This document shows, piece after piece, positions 1-9,128 of a stretch of 64,000 bases of DNA. The notes under the pieces were generated by a model that was given only the letters and a program-made list of their open reading frames with translations, ran no database searches and was not told the DNA's origin. The stretch covers positions 3,504,001-3,568,000 of the forward strand of contig NZ_CP116413.1 in NCBI RefSeq assembly GCF_030064675.1, written 5' to 3'. Both the position numbers and the translations under genes were made by a program. The DNA comes from Crossiella sp. CA-258035. Lineage in GTDB: Bacteria; Actinomycetota; Actinomycetes; Mycobacteriales; Pseudonocardiaceae. Positions within the stretch are counted from its first letter, which is position 1, and each line of letters opens with the position of its first letter.

Positions 1-3
1 GCG

Positions 4-615
4 ATGGTGGGTAATCTTGCTTCCTGGGCGCACCCGGGAACGATCATCGGCGTCGAACCGCGAGCCGACGGCAAATCGCACGGCAACCACTGGCTGGCCG
101 ACGACGGTGCCGACACCCCCTGGCATTGGGTCGGCTGCAATCCGGTGCACGGCACCTACCACCACGGCGCGCACTGGGCGCTGCCAGTGGCGGAGCTGCC
201 CGCAGCGGAGGTGGTGAACAGCCGCTACCACGCGTTCTTCCTGCTGTGGGGCAGGCCGGAGCTGCGGGCCGGCGAACCCTTGACCGACAGCGACATCGCC
301 ACAGTGGAGGCTGCGCTGGAGGTCATGGCCCAGCGGGCGCTGGTGCGGCTGGACCCCAAGGATGAGCTGCGGGTGCCGGTGCTGGATGTGTTGTTCCGGG
401 CACAGGCCGATGGGGTGTGCTCGTGGGTGAGCGCCCGCGACGGCGATCTCGGGCACGAGCCGGTGCGCCAGCCCGCGGCGCTTGCCGGTGTGCGGCAGCG
501 GCTGGCTGACCCGCGGGTGCTGGCGCGCTGGGCGCATCGGGACGGGATCGCCTGGGGCCGTCCGGCCCTGCACCTGCCCGTACCTGCCTGGCTGGTTACC
601 GCTGGGAGGCCGTGA
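4..615 (+). CDS. Hypothetical protein, possibly 5'-truncated
   Basis: The frame is open to the window edge, so the true start may lie upstream of the ATG used here. The 203-residue product is rich in Trp and His near its N-terminus (WHWVGCNPVHG, residues about 40-50). It has no signal peptide, membrane segment or motif I recognise. Its stop overlaps the next start in a TGATG arrangement, so it is the first visible member of a translationally coupled run that continues to 4579. Function unknown. The call as a real gene rests on codon bias, the overlap and the collinear neighbours. Confidence 0.6.
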   Translation: MVGNLASWAHPGTIIGVEPRADGKSHGNHWLADDGADTPWHWVGCNPVHGTYHHGAHWALPVAELPAAEVVNSRYHAFFLLWGRPELRAGEPLTDSDIATVEAALEVMAQRALVRLDPKDELRVPVLDVLFRAQADGVCSWVSARDGDLGHEPVRQPAALAGVRQRLADPRVLARWAHRDGIAWGRPALHLPVPAWLVTAGRP

Positions 616-2579
616 TGGGTGCGGTGTCTGTTGTGGACAGTCCAGAGCTGGACCTGTTCGGCGATCCGGTCGAGCAGGCCCAGGAGCTGCTGTACTACCT
701 GGACGGCGCTCTGGTGCCGCTGCGGGTGCGCCGTGATGATCTGCTGCGCTGCCTCAGCGACGACCTGGAGCAGCTGGAGCGCCTGGAAGTGGCGATGGCG
801 GTCACGGCCAGGCAGTTGCGGCCATCCACCGCGCTACCCGGATCGGCTGACGGGCCGCGGCGGCGAGCGGTGAACCAGGTGCTGGAGAACCTGGCCGCCA
901 CCACCGCGGTGTTGTTCCGCCTGCACACCCTGGTGCACACCCAGCGCGGCAACACCGCGGTGCTGGCCGCCGCGGCGGCGGCGCACCAGGTGCTGCACGG
1001 TCGCCTCGGCTGCGACCGGACGGATCCGCTGGCCTTCACCGGGCCGCCGCTGGGGCTGCCCGCGCGGTTGCCGCTGCTGTTCGCCGCGTTGACCACGCTG
1101 CGGGAGTCCGCGGCCAACCTCGCGGCCGGTCGCGGCCACGGCGGGACCGCCCAGGAGGTGTTCGAGCAGGATCTCCGGCGGCTGCGGCGCTGGGCTGAGC
1201 ACGACCCGCAGTTGCGGGCACCGGACCAGCTGGAGCCGGTGCCGGGCGCTCCTGACCGGCTCCACCAGGTCCGGTGGGCGCCGCGGCCTGCCACACCCCG
1301 GCTGAGCGAGCACGTGGAGGAGGTCTGCGACTACGAGACGTTGAGCGCCGAGCAGCTGACCCTGATTCACCGCATGCTCCGCACCGGCCAGGGACCTGTG
1401 CACACCGCGGGCGTGGCCAGCACCCATCGGCGGCGCCTGGAGGGACGGGATGCGGTGATCTCGGCCGCCCGGTTCGGCATCTGGGTCCAGCAGAGCTTAC
1501 TCGCCGGCCGCGTGGACACCTGGATCAGCGAGGCACTCGGGCTGGCGGAGTCCGAGGCGAGGGATCCGAAACGGGTGCAGGAGCAGATCCGCCGCCAGGT
1601 CGTGGCCGGTGGCGAGCTGCGCAAGCTGAGCAGCTCGGCGCGGGCGAGGGCACTGCGCATCGACTCCGCCTGGCTGGATCCGGGCTTCAGCGGTGTGCCG
1701 CCGGATGCGGTCCGGCTCTTCGCCGCCCTCTACAGCCCGGTGGTGGGCGGCTGGTACCAGATCGTCCGCGGTGACGTGCACGACTTACTCGGTCTGACCC
1801 CGATGCGGCAGGTGCACTACGCGGCCCTGATCGGGCACCTCGCCGACGGCGGCACGCTGTCGGATTTCGCCAGCCTGCAGGGAAGGCGGTACCGGGACGT
1901 GCTGTTGGCCTGGCAGGAGATGGTCGACTACGCCGGGGAGCTCAACCAGCTCGCCGAACTGACCGCGACCGCGATCGGCGGCCTGCCTCGCCGCCTGGTC
2001 CGCACCGAAGTCCGCGGTCTGCGGAGCACGCTCGATGCGATCATGCGTGGTCTGGCCACGCTGAACATGCGTGCACCGGAGATCGACGAGGCCGACCGGG
2101 GTGTCCTGCTCGCTGATGAGGACGCCCTGGCGTGTGCCTATCTGGTGTTGTACCGGCGGCTGTCCCAGCTGGTGCCCAGGCTCCGGGTCCAGCGGGTGCC
2201 GCGTGATCCGGCCCAGTGGGGGCTGCACCGCATCCGCGAGTTCTATCTGCACCACCCCCTCACCTGGCCCACTGCCGAAGACGAGCACGCCCCCCGCGCG
2301 GACTGCATCGCCACCATCCGCGAGCAGGTCCGGCGACTGCTGCGCATCGCCCGTCCCGGCACCCCCGGCACCGCGCTGGAGCTGCTGACCGAGCTGCACC
2401 ACGCGCTCGCCACCGCGCTGCGCACCAGCGGCGAACCCCGGTTGCCCGGCTACTGGGACCTGCGCCTGGAACACGGCGGGCAGCACCGGCACGTCTGGGA
2501 GACCTTCCAGCGCTGGCCCGGCATCGTCACCGTCGTGACCAGCGCCAAGACCCTCATCGGTGCGGCCAAGCAGAGCTGA
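615..2579 (+). CDS. Large hypothetical protein of the left-hand operon
   Basis: A soluble protein of about 654 residues, rich in Leu, Arg and Ala and probably almost wholly alpha-helical. I see no Walker motif, metal-binding motif, signal peptide or membrane segment. ATG 615 is preferred over GTG 612 because GGGAGG at 604-609 lies five bases before it. The ATG overlaps the upstream stop (TGATG), which suggests coupling. A strong hairpin follows the stop and probably ends this transcript or attenuates read-through to the next genes. I do not recognise the family. Confidence 0.75.
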   Translation: MGAVSVVDSPELDLFGDPVEQAQELLYYLDGALVPLRVRRDDLLRCLSDDLEQLERLEVAMAVTARQLRPSTALPGSADGPRRRAVNQVLENLAATTAVLFRLHTLVHTQRGNTAVLAAAAAAHQVLHGRLGCDRTDPLAFTGPPLGLPARLPLLFAALTTLRESAANLAAGRGHGGTAQEVFEQDLRRLRRWAEHDPQLRAPDQLEPVPGAPDRLHQVRWAPRPATPRLSEHVEEVCDYETLSAEQLTLIHRMLRTGQGPVHTAGVASTHRRRLEGRDAVISAARFGIWVQQSLLAGRVDTWISEALGLAESEARDPKRVQEQIRRQVVAGGELRKLSSSARARALRIDSAWLDPGFSGVPPDAVRLFAALYSPVVGGWYQIVRGDVHDLLGLTPMRQVHYAALIGHLADGGTLSDFASLQGRRYRDVLLAWQEMVDYAGELNQLAELTATAIGGLPRRLVRTEVRGLRSTLDAIMRGLATLNMRAPEIDEADRGVLLADEDALACAYLVLYRRLSQLVPRLRVQRVPRDPAQWGLHRIREFYLHHPLTWPTAEDEHAPRADCIATIREQVRRLLRIARPGTPGTALELLTELHHALATALRTSGEPRLPGYWDLRLEHGGQHRHVWETFQRWPGIVTVVTSAKTLIGAAKQS

Positions 2580-2590
2580 GCCGAGCACTG

Positions 2591-2619
2591 GAGGAAGCCG
2601 CGGCCACCGCGGCTTCCTC
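2591..2619 (+). terminator. Strong hairpin after the 615-2579 gene
   Basis: A perfect 13-bp stem (GAGGAAGCCGCGG / CCGCGGCTTCCTC) with a 3-base loop begins 11 bases after the stop and is followed by a C/T-rich tract. It fits an intrinsic terminator or attenuator between this gene and the gene starting at 2708. Confidence 0.75.
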
Positions 2620-2707
2620 CCCCTTCCTTGCGCGGTGTCACCGGTCGCGGCTGTGCGCGTTAGCTCCCGCCGGGCATCGCCATCGCACGGACAGGGAGAA
2701 CTTCGCC

Positions 2708-3133
2708 ATGCCTGCAGAACACCGGGCGCCCACCGCCGCTGACCCCTTCGTCATCCACTTCCAGTTCCGGATCGCGCTCTGGCGCGCCCGGCGCGGCTGC
2801 GCCCGGATCGAGTCCGCGCTGGCCGCGACCCGCTTGCCCGAGGTCTCGCTCACCCTGCACCTGGGCACCGAGCTGATCGCCACGGTCTCCCTGCCCTGCG
2901 GCACCCTCGGCGCCGCACTGGCCGGCACACCGGATGTGACGAGCAGGCTGAACGCCGCCTGGGAGCTGGTGGAGGCCTTGGCGGACCTGGAACCGGTGTT
3001 CGCGCTGGGGCCGCCGCAGCACGGCAACCTGCTGCACGCCGGGGTGCGCACCCTCGGCGTCACCCAGGCGCTGCGCGAGGTCTACGACGGCGCGCCCGGC
3101 CCGGCCTGGCGAGGTGGCCTCGATGCCTGGTGA
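2708..3133 (+). CDS. Hypothetical protein, 141 aa
   Basis: Starts at ATG 2708 behind a GGGAG ribosome-binding site. A longer open frame upstream is discarded because it runs through the hairpin and through the preceding gene. The N-terminal half has an amphipathic basic segment (FQFRIALWRARRGCAR, near residues 17-32). No known domain, signal peptide or membrane segment is visible. The next gene starts inside its last codons, so the two are probably co-translated. Function unknown. Confidence 0.65.
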   Translation: MPAEHRAPTAADPFVIHFQFRIALWRARRGCARIESALAATRLPEVSLTLHLGTELIATVSLPCGTLGAALAGTPDVTSRLNAAWELVEALADLEPVFALGPPQHGNLLHAGVRTLGVTQALREVYDGAPGPAWRGGLDAW

Positions 3134-3839
3134 ACCGCGAGCCTGGTGGGAGGGCGCGCCGCTGGATGCGGCTGGCCGGCGGCGCCTGAGCGGGCTGGCC
3201 CCGCATGTGGTGGCGGGCCTGGTCGAGGAGGGCAAAGCGTTGGCCTGGCACGCGGTGCGCCCGCAGCGCCGCGCCCTGCAGGACCTGCTCGGCGAGCCGG
3301 AGGATCTCGACCAGCAGGTCGTGGTCTGGATCCTGGAAGCCGCGGCCAGCTACGACCCCGCGCGCGGACCGTGGACTGCCCATCTGGCCCAGCGGGTGCG
3401 CCAGCTCGCCGGGGACCGCTGGCGCACCGAGATCGGGCAGAGCGCCCTGCGCAGGCTCAAACACCTGCGCGAGAAGGGGTATGCCGCGCTGGAGCCGGGG
3501 GAGCGGCTGTTCGTCAACCGGATCAGCTCGCTGCTGCCCGGTGGCAGGTGCTCGCTGGACCGCTATGCCGAGATGGTCCCGTGCACCGATGAGCTCATCG
3601 AAGGCCTGGAGCTGCGGTGCGTGCGCTCGCAGGTCACCCGGGCAGTACTGCGAGCTGGGCTGGCCGAGGACGGTGAGCAGCCCCGCATGCAGCGTGCCTT
3701 GGTCAGCTACCTGCTGCGCCAGGTGCACGGCCACTCGATCCGGCGGCTGGTCAGCTGGGGCATCCACCACCGCACCATCGCGGCCCTGGAGCAGGCGCTG
3801 CACCACCGGGTCCGCGAACAGCTCGAGCGTCCTGCGTGA
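3123..3839 (+). CDS. Sigma-70-like protein (putative)
   Basis: A 238-residue protein whose central part resembles sigma-70 region 2: an acidic DLDQQVVVWILEAAASYDPARG stretch (shown here as DLDQQVVVWILEAA followed by SYDPARG) and then a short helix. Sigma factors typically have a D-L-x-Q-E…FDPxRG pattern there. The C-terminal 60 residues (HSIRRLVSWGIHHRTIAALE) could be a degenerate region-4-like helix-turn-helix. ATG 3123 is chosen because GAGGTGG lies just upstream. It overlaps the gene before by 11 bases and the gene after by 4. If it is a sigma or sigma-like factor it may serve this accessory region, but the similarity is weak and a different helical fold is possible. Confidence 0.45.
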   Translation: MPGEPRAWWEGAPLDAAGRRRLSGLAPHVVAGLVEEGKALAWHAVRPQRRALQDLLGEPEDLDQQVVVWILEAAASYDPARGPWTAHLAQRVRQLAGDRWRTEIGQSALRRLKHLREKGYAALEPGERLFVNRISSLLPGGRCSLDRYAEMVPCTDELIEGLELRCVRSQVTRAVLRAGLAEDGEQPRMQRALVSYLLRQVHGHSIRRLVSWGIHHRTIAALEQALHHRVREQLERPA

Positions 3840-4579
3840 GCTGCGGCGAACCCGCTGTGGAGCTGGAGGCTCACCTGGCTCAGCTCGTCGATGAACTCCC
3901 GGAGCTCACGATCACGGCGCTGGCCGACAGCCCGGTCTCGCCGGTGGAGTTGGAGGTCTTCACCACCCTGATCGAGGCGCCCCATCAACCCAGGGAACAG
4001 GCCCTTCGCGCCGGCTGCCCACTGGACTGTCTACAGTGGAATATTGCTCGGCGGGGCCTGCAACGGCGGGGCTGGCTGACCGTGCACCCGGCGCGCGGCG
4101 GCGGAGTGCTGCTCGCGCCCACCGCGATGGGGCGCGGCCGGAGTGCCCTCGGGGCTGCGGCGACCTGGTTCGAGCAGATGGTGCACCGCTACGGTGCGCA
4201 TGCCGAGCTGGTCGGCCACCTGCACGACGATCTCGGCCGCACCGCGCAACGCTGGCTCGATCCGGGGGCGGTGCTGGATGCGGCGGTCGTGCGTGAGGGC
4301 CGGGGCGTGGCCGCCCTCGCGGTCCACCCTCGCCGCCGAAGGCCGGACTGGCCGGTGGTGCTGGCAGAGGTGCTCGCGCGGGGCTGCTCGATCCTGCTGC
4401 TGTGGGCCTGGCCCGAGCACCGGCTGGAACTGGCCGGCGCCGTGGAGAACGCCGCACGCGCCCTCAGCGTCCACTATGGACGACTGTCGGTGGTGCTGGA
4501 GTCCGCGGTGATGCCCGGCCACGCCGGGGGAGGGGGTGGTTGGGGCCGGTGTGGTGACCGGCCCCAACCCGATCGGTGA
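3836..4579 (+). CDS. Hypothetical protein, last gene of the left-hand operon
   Basis: About 247 residues, starting at GTG 3836 in a GTGA overlap with the preceding sigma-like gene. Residues about 55-100 (RRGLQRRGWLTVHPARGGGV) read like a winged-helix segment, and the following Ala/Leu-rich half could be a sensor or dimerisation part, but no family is recognised. The extreme C-terminus is Gly-rich because the coding end runs through a terminator hairpin, so the true C-terminus may be low-complexity. It converges on the DNA polymerase gene. Confidence 0.6.
   Translation: MSCGEPAVELEAHLAQLVDELPELTITALADSPVSPVELEVFTTLIEAPHQPREQALRAGCPLDCLQWNIARRGLQRRGWLTVHPARGGGVLLAPTAMGRGRSALGAAATWFEQMVHRYGAHAELVGHLHDDLGRTAQRWLDPGAVLDAAVVREGRGVAALAVHPRRRRPDWPVVLAEVLARGCSILLLWAWPEHRLELAGAVENAARALSVHYGRLSVVLESAVMPGHAGGGGGWGRCGDRPQPDR
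4539..4568. terminator. Bidirectional hairpin between convergent genes
   Basis: A 12-bp perfect stem (GTTGGGGCCGGT / ACCGGCCCCAAC) with a 6-base loop, at the meeting point of the plus-strand operon and the minus-strand polymerase gene. It overlaps the last codons of the former. Confidence 0.7.
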
Positions 4580-4589
4580 TGACCGATCG

Positions 4590-6257
4590 CTACTTCGTGT
4601 TGGTCCCGCTTGCCACCGCCCAGTTCTGGCCACGGCGGATGGTCAGCGGGAAGAACACCTGGGCCGGGCCGAGCACCCGGTCGGCCGCGGCCCGAGCCAC
4701 CTCGGGCAGCAGTCTCTCGATCTTGTCCGCCTCGCCGAGCCCGGCATCGATGAGGAACTCATCGTGCAGGAACAGCAGCAGCCGGGCGTCCAGGCACCGC
4801 AGCGCCTCACGCAGGTCAGCGGCAATGGCGCAGGCCAGCTCCGCAGCCGGAGCCTGCAGGTAGAAGTTGCGGACCTGACGGCCCCGCTTGCGCACCGCGG
4901 CCTGCTGTTCCTGCGTCCAGGACTCCCGCGCGACTTGCAGGGCTTGCCGGATGAGCTCATCCGACGGTGGCGTGGTCCGGCCGAGCTTGGTGCGGATGGT
5001 CTCACCGTTGAGACCGCGCGCCATGGCCACTTCCAGGCTCCGCATCGCGCGCGGGAACCGGTGCTTCAACACACCCCTGGTGCGCCGCCCCAACGGGGAC
5101 TGATCGTCATACATCGCCGCCAGCACCGCGGCTTTCGCGGTGTCGCGGTTCATCCCCAGCGACTTGCCGATCTCGGCGTAGAGATCGCTGTGCGCGGTGG
5201 CCTTGATCAATCGTCCGTCCGCGGACAGGTGGGCCCACATCCGTGGTTCCAGCTGGCGCAGGTCCGCGCGGATGAGCACCCGCCCGGCCTCAGCGTGCAC
5301 GCAGGAGCGCAGTTCACGGGGAAGCTGCAGCCCACCGCCCTCAGCTGTCCAGCGCCCTGACACCGTGCTCGCCGGGCGGAACCGAGGACGCCAGTGACCT
5401 TTCGAGGTCCACCGCTGTTCCCAGGCGTAGCCGAAGTGCGTGGCCAGGGTGTACAGCTCACGCCAGCGCAGCACCAGGGGCACCGCCGGGTGGTCGGCAT
5501 CCTGGAGCCTGGTCAGCTTGGCGGTGCCGAACTCGGTCTGTTCGCCGTCGAGCACCTCCGCCCATTCCGTGCGCCAGTCGAACTTGGCTCCGTCGAACAA
5601 CTTGCTGATCTGCTTGTCGAGGTCGGCCAGCCGCGGGTAGGCATCACCTCGCTCCGGCTTGTGCAACAGCTTGATCATCAACCTGCGGTACTCCTCGCCG
5701 TTCCACGGAATGCCGTGGGCGTTGAGCTCACCGGCCAGCAGCGCATTGGCCGAGTCCTGGTTGACCAACCGGATCAACGGCAGGGTCCAGCCGGAATCGG
5801 AGATGCGTTGCTTGACCACGAGAAACCGCTCGGCAGGTGGCTTGGCCACGGCCATCGACGGATCGGCCACGGTGCAGGAGAAGGCGTCCAGCGCCCGCTC
5901 GGCCAGACCGAGGCAGAGCCCGAGCCGCAGCCGCACCCCGCTCTTGGCCAGCACCTGGGCCACCCCTGTCAGATCCTCGGCCACCCAGCGGATGTTCTTC
6001 ACCCGCGCCATCCGGTTCAGTACCTCGGCCGGTGGGTTGTGCACCACGACCGGCAGGCCGGGCTTGCCGTCCTCAACCATCGAGGTCACGGTCAGCCGCA
6101 ACCCTTGTTCCGTGCGCGTTGCCGCAAGTCCCAGTGCAACAGGGGTGCCTTGCCTGAGTGCGATGTATTCGGCGTCGGACAGCAAGGCGTCCAACGGATT
6201 GCGTTCGGTTCGTATCGGATGTTCTGGCGTCGGTGAAGCCATCATGGCGGCCGACAT
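4590..6257 (-). CDS. Family-A DNA polymerase (polA-like, exonuclease domain degenerate)
   Basis: 555 residues, matching the actinobacterial family annotated as bifunctional 3'-5' exonuclease/DNA polymerase, which is far shorter than chromosomal PolA. Visible polymerase motifs: motif A LIRADLRQLEPRM (Asp about 332), an O-helix-like RDTAKAAVLAAMY segment, and motif C LFLHDEF (HDE at about 498-500). These supply the two catalytic carboxylates. In the N-terminal domain the exonuclease DxE signature is replaced by PVALGLAATRT, so proofreading is probably lost. ATG 6257 is chosen because GAAGGA sits 6-7 bases upstream; the longer frame to 6530 runs through the terminator of the primase gene. Together with the primase it forms a replication pair typical of phages and mobile elements. 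Confidence 0.85.
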   Translation of the reverse strand: MSAAMMASPTPEHPIRTERNPLDALLSDAEYIALRQGTPVALGLAATRTEQGLRLTVTSMVEDGKPGLPVVVHNPPAEVLNRMARVKNIRWVAEDLTGVAQVLAKSGVRLRLGLCLGLAERALDAFSCTVADPSMAVAKPPAERFLVVKQRISDSGWTLPLIRLVNQDSANALLAGELNAHGIPWNGEEYRRLMIKLLHKPERGDAYPRLADLDKQISKLFDGAKFDWRTEWAEVLDGEQTEFGTAKLTRLQDADHPAVPLVLRWRELYTLATHFGYAWEQRWTSKGHWRPRFRPASTVSGRWTAEGGGLQLPRELRSCVHAEAGRVLIRADLRQLEPRMWAHLSADGRLIKATAHSDLYAEIGKSLGMNRDTAKAAVLAAMYDDQSPLGRRTRGVLKHRFPRAMRSLEVAMARGLNGETIRTKLGRTTPPSDELIRQALQVARESWTQEQQAAVRKRGRQVRNFYLQAPAAELACAIAADLREALRCLDARLLLFLHDEFLIDAGLGEADKIERLLPEVARAAADRVLGPAQVFFPLTIRRGQNWAVASGTNTK

Positions 6258-6379
6258 CCCCTTCCTTCGCGGACAGGGCAGCTGGGGCGTGCGGGCGCAC
6301 GCCGTCCTGTCACCGCCGCGGAGGTAACGCGCAGATCCCCGCCTGCTTGAACGGTGAAAGCCGTTGCGGGAGAAGGGGG

Positions 6380-6419
6380 GAGGGTGGGGCACGCCGGGGG
6401 CTTGGCGCACCCCACCCTC
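6380..6419 (-). terminator. Hairpin downstream of primase gene
   Basis: A stem GAGGGTGGGG / CCCCACCCTC (6380-6389 with 6410-6419) around a 20-base loop lies between the primase stop and the polymerase start, on the minus-strand transcript. It suggests the polymerase has its own promoter or is expressed by read-through. Confidence 0.6.
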
Positions 6420-6451
6420 TCGGGTGGCCGGATCCCCGACTTCGGGGAGGA

Positions 6452-7759
6452 TCAGGAATCCGGCAGGGCCATGGGTTCGGGCAGCGACCCGAGTGGATCG
6501 TGCGACATGCGGCGGCGCAGGTAGTCGCACGGATCAATACCCGAGGGCAGCGGAAGACGTTGCGGCACAGCGCGAAAAGGCCGCAAACGCTCGCGCCAGA
6601 GCCGCGCGCCCATGTCACCGGCGTCGTCTCCGTCGTGGGCGAGCACGACGCGCCGCCCGACGAGCAGACGAAGCCACGTGGTGGCGATCGCCTGCGCCCC
6701 TGGCACCCCGATGGTGGTCCACTCCCGAACCGCCATGGCCAACCAGTCCGTGGACCCCTCGCCCACGAACACCGGCTCGTCCGGCTTGGCGCGCTCCAGC
6801 AGCGCCAACCCCAACGGCCACGCCCGGATCCCGCTCAGGGAACGCCAGCGGTTCGCACCGGCCACCCCAGTGCGGGTAGAGCGCCCCTGCAACCACACCA
6901 CGTGCCCGTCCCAGCAGGCCGGGAACAGCAACCGCTGACGCCGCAAGGTGAACAGCCCCCGGCGATCCAGCAGTCCGGCGTCAACGGCGGTTGCCCCAGG
7001 CAGGCTCTCCAGCAGGTGCTGGATCCGGCCCAAGGCGGCGTTGGAAGCCCACCGCACACCCAGCTCATGCCCGGCCACGGCATCGATACCGCGCTCAGCG
7101 AGGTAGTCGGCTCCGGCGGTCGCGGGCAACGGCTCGCAGCAGGCCATGACCTTGTCATAGAGCGGCACGAAGTCCCGCCCATCCCGCAACGGCCGCTGCG
7201 GCAACACCACATTCGCCGCCCCGATCCGCACCGCACCGTCCTGAGCCTGGCGCAACAGCGCCTCCCACGCGGTCCGGAAGTCACAGCCCTGCACCCGCTG
7301 CCACACCCCCACCGCGTCAGCGTGGAATCCGCAGGCGAAACAGTGCACCCCGTCGACGTAGACCGCACACGAGGGTCGGCTGTCCCCGCGCCGGTGGGCC
7401 TGCGGATCTAGGCACCGGATCCGGTTGCCCACCATCGCGATCCCCAACAGCCCCAGCACCATCGGCATCGGCATTGCCGTACGCAAGGCCTGCCGCGCCC
7501 ACGCGACCCAGCCTTTCCGCTCGGCCAGCACCACGGTCCGGGCCTGGGCGAAGGACAGGCCACCGGCGCGCAGGTAGTCCACCACGTCACCACCGCGGCC
7601 ACAGTCCTCGCACCGCCAACGCCGCCCCCAGCCCGCGGGCAGCTCGCGAGGGCAAACCGGGCACTGGACTCGCATGGGCGGCTGGAACCTCCCGAGGTGC
7701 CACGCGGCCGGTGCGATGCTCAACCCGAGCAACGCCTGCCGCAGCTGCTGATCAGTCAC
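6452..7759 (-). CDS. DNA primase-like protein (zinc finger + TOPRIM)
   Basis: 435 residues from GTG 7759, which has GAGGAGG six bases upstream; the longer frame to 7936 lacks such a site. The N-terminal part has CPVC…CEDC (a CHC2-type zinc ribbon), followed by a second Cys/His-rich segment ending CFACGFHADAVGV that resembles another DnaG zinc finger. The C-terminal part carries a TOPRIM fold: EPVFVGEGSTDWLAM (catalytic Glu) and VVLAHDGDDAGD (DxD). This is the architecture of DnaG/phage primases that synthesise RNA primers on single-stranded DNA. There is no helicase domain. The neighbouring polymerase gene and the SSB/RecT operon at 25-27 kb fit an element-borne replication system. Confidence 0.85.
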   Translation of the reverse strand: MTDQQLRQALLGLSIAPAAWHLGRFQPPMRVQCPVCPRELPAGWGRRWRCEDCGRGGDVVDYLRAGGLSFAQARTVVLAERKGWVAWARQALRTAMPMPMVLGLLGIAMVGNRIRCLDPQAHRRGDSRPSCAVYVDGVHCFACGFHADAVGVWQRVQGCDFRTAWEALLRQAQDGAVRIGAANVVLPQRPLRDGRDFVPLYDKVMACCEPLPATAGADYLAERGIDAVAGHELGVRWASNAALGRIQHLLESLPGATAVDAGLLDRRGLFTLRRQRLLFPACWDGHVVWLQGRSTRTGVAGANRWRSLSGIRAWPLGLALLERAKPDEPVFVGEGSTDWLAMAVREWTTIGVPGAQAIATTWLRLLVGRRVVLAHDGDDAGDMGARLWRERLRPFRAVPQRLPLPSGIDPCDYLRRRMSHDPLGSLPEPMALPDS

Positions 7760-8270
7760 GGTCAACCTCCTCTCGTCAACGAGCCACAGCGGACAGAACC
7801 GGGTGGGCCTTGAGCCTTGGGCGGTGCGGACGTGGTCGGGCCAGAGCGGCAGCTGGTCGGCCGACGCGACCGGTGGCCCGGATGGCCGTCGGCTCGCGTC
7901 GATCCCCATTCTGCGGCTCACACCGGGAGATAACACGCCGTCCCCGCACCGGTGGAGCTCTCACTGACGAGCTGCCCGCCACCACACGCATCACGATGTC
8001 CCTTTCGCAGGCGCGAGCAGACGATCCTGCAGTGTGCGGGTCGATGTTCCTCTCCACAGAGCTGGACAGGATCTCGCCGCCAGAGGTCCGGTGCTGGAGG
8101 GCTGAGTAGAACGACGCGACGCCGAGGAAGGTCGGCGAGTGCAGAGCCTATTCCCGAACAGCCGGGATTGCCGGCGTTGCGCCACTTGAAACGCGGGGTA
8201 GGTGTTTCGGGGCAGTTCGGTCAAGTAAGGGGGAGCTGTCCGGCTCGATGCGGCGCCCACGATCACCTGT
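7760..8270. other. Intergenic region between divergent primase and methylase-like genes
   Basis: About 510 bases without a supported gene. It must hold the promoters of the two divergent operons. Short open frames on both strands lack ribosome-binding sites and typical third-position GC bias. Confidence 0.5.
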
Positions 8271-9128
8271 ATGTCTCCCAACGACTTTGTATGCGCGGCT
8301 GAGGACGAAGCTCAGGCCGTCGTACGTTCCGCGGCCAGTGCGTGGCACGGCTCGCGTGGCAGCGAGCGCTTGGACATCCCGCTGTCAGTGATGTCGGCGG
8401 TCAACCTCATCCGGCCACTGGGCTGTGCCCCCGGTGAGTTCGGCAACCGGACCACCAGACTGTCCACCTATTCCGCGATTGGCTGGCTCGCAGAAGTCTG
8501 GGCCCGATTCCTTCGACTCCGTCCGGACCTCGTACCCGCGGCCTATCCAGTTGCTGCCTGGCTCTTGGGCCAGGAACGGCGTGCCGCTGAAGCCGATCTC
8601 GGTGGTGCGCACGCGATCTTGTGCCGAGTGGTGCCGAAGGTGGTGCAGTGGACCGCGATCTCTGGAGGTGTGGGCGAGCTGGACTTGCTCGGTGAGCTGT
8701 GGCAAGCCCCGGCCGTAGGGCAACCCCTGGAAGCACGAGCCCAGTTCTGCACCCCGCGCGATGTGGCCGCGGTCGGCAGTGCTCTGCTCGGCGAGGTCCC
8801 TAAGTTCGGATCCACCGTCCGCGGCACCTGTGTGGGCACCGGTGGCCTGTTCCTTAGCCTCACGTGGCGGATGCGGGCGGGCGAAGCCGACGTGGCCTCG
8901 GTCACCAGGATTGGCTCGGGCGTTGACGAGTTGGTGATCACCCCGGCCGTGGTGAACGCACACCGCTGGGGCTTGGGCGGCAACGTCATCCTCAGCGCGG
9001 TTGACGTGCTGCCCGGCTGCCCGGACCACCACGGAATCGTCCATCGTGAGCACGCCATCACCGTGGCACGCACGGTGCAGGCGACCGCAACGGCGCGGAA
9101 CCTGCTGACGGCAGGAGCAACGCCGTGA
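8271..9128 (+). CDS. N6-adenine methylase-like protein, probably inactive
   Basis: 285 residues from ATG 8271. The C-terminal half has FCTPRDVAAVGSAL, then CVGTGGLFLSLTWRMR, which matches motif I of type I (HsdM) N6-methylases, and NAHRWGLGGNVILSAVDVL, matching the helix-strand that follows the SAM pocket in that family. The catalytic motif IV (N/D-P-P-Y/F) is absent. It is clearly paralogous to the protein at 26994-27950 (shared RLDIPLSV, GTGGLF, NAH-WGLG-NVIL). The stop overlaps the next start, so it is the first gene of a three-gene operon. A SAM-binding scaffold or a methyltransferase remnant are both possible. I would not call it an active methylase. Confidence 0.7.
   Translation: MSPNDFVCAAEDEAQAVVRSAASAWHGSRGSERLDIPLSVMSAVNLIRPLGCAPGEFGNRTTRLSTYSAIGWLAEVWARFLRLRPDLVPAAYPVAAWLLGQERRAAEADLGGAHAILCRVVPKVVQWTAISGGVGELDLLGELWQAPAVGQPLEARAQFCTPRDVAAVGSALLGEVPKFGSTVRGTCVGTGGLFLSLTWRMRAGEADVASVTRIGSGVDELVITPAVVNAHRWGLGGNVILSAVDVLPGCPDHHGIVHREHAITVARTVQATATARNLLTAGATP

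Noticed and set aside
8271-9128. Functional restriction-modification methylase
   Set aside because: No catalytic NPPY/F motif, no specificity subunit and no restriction gene nearby.
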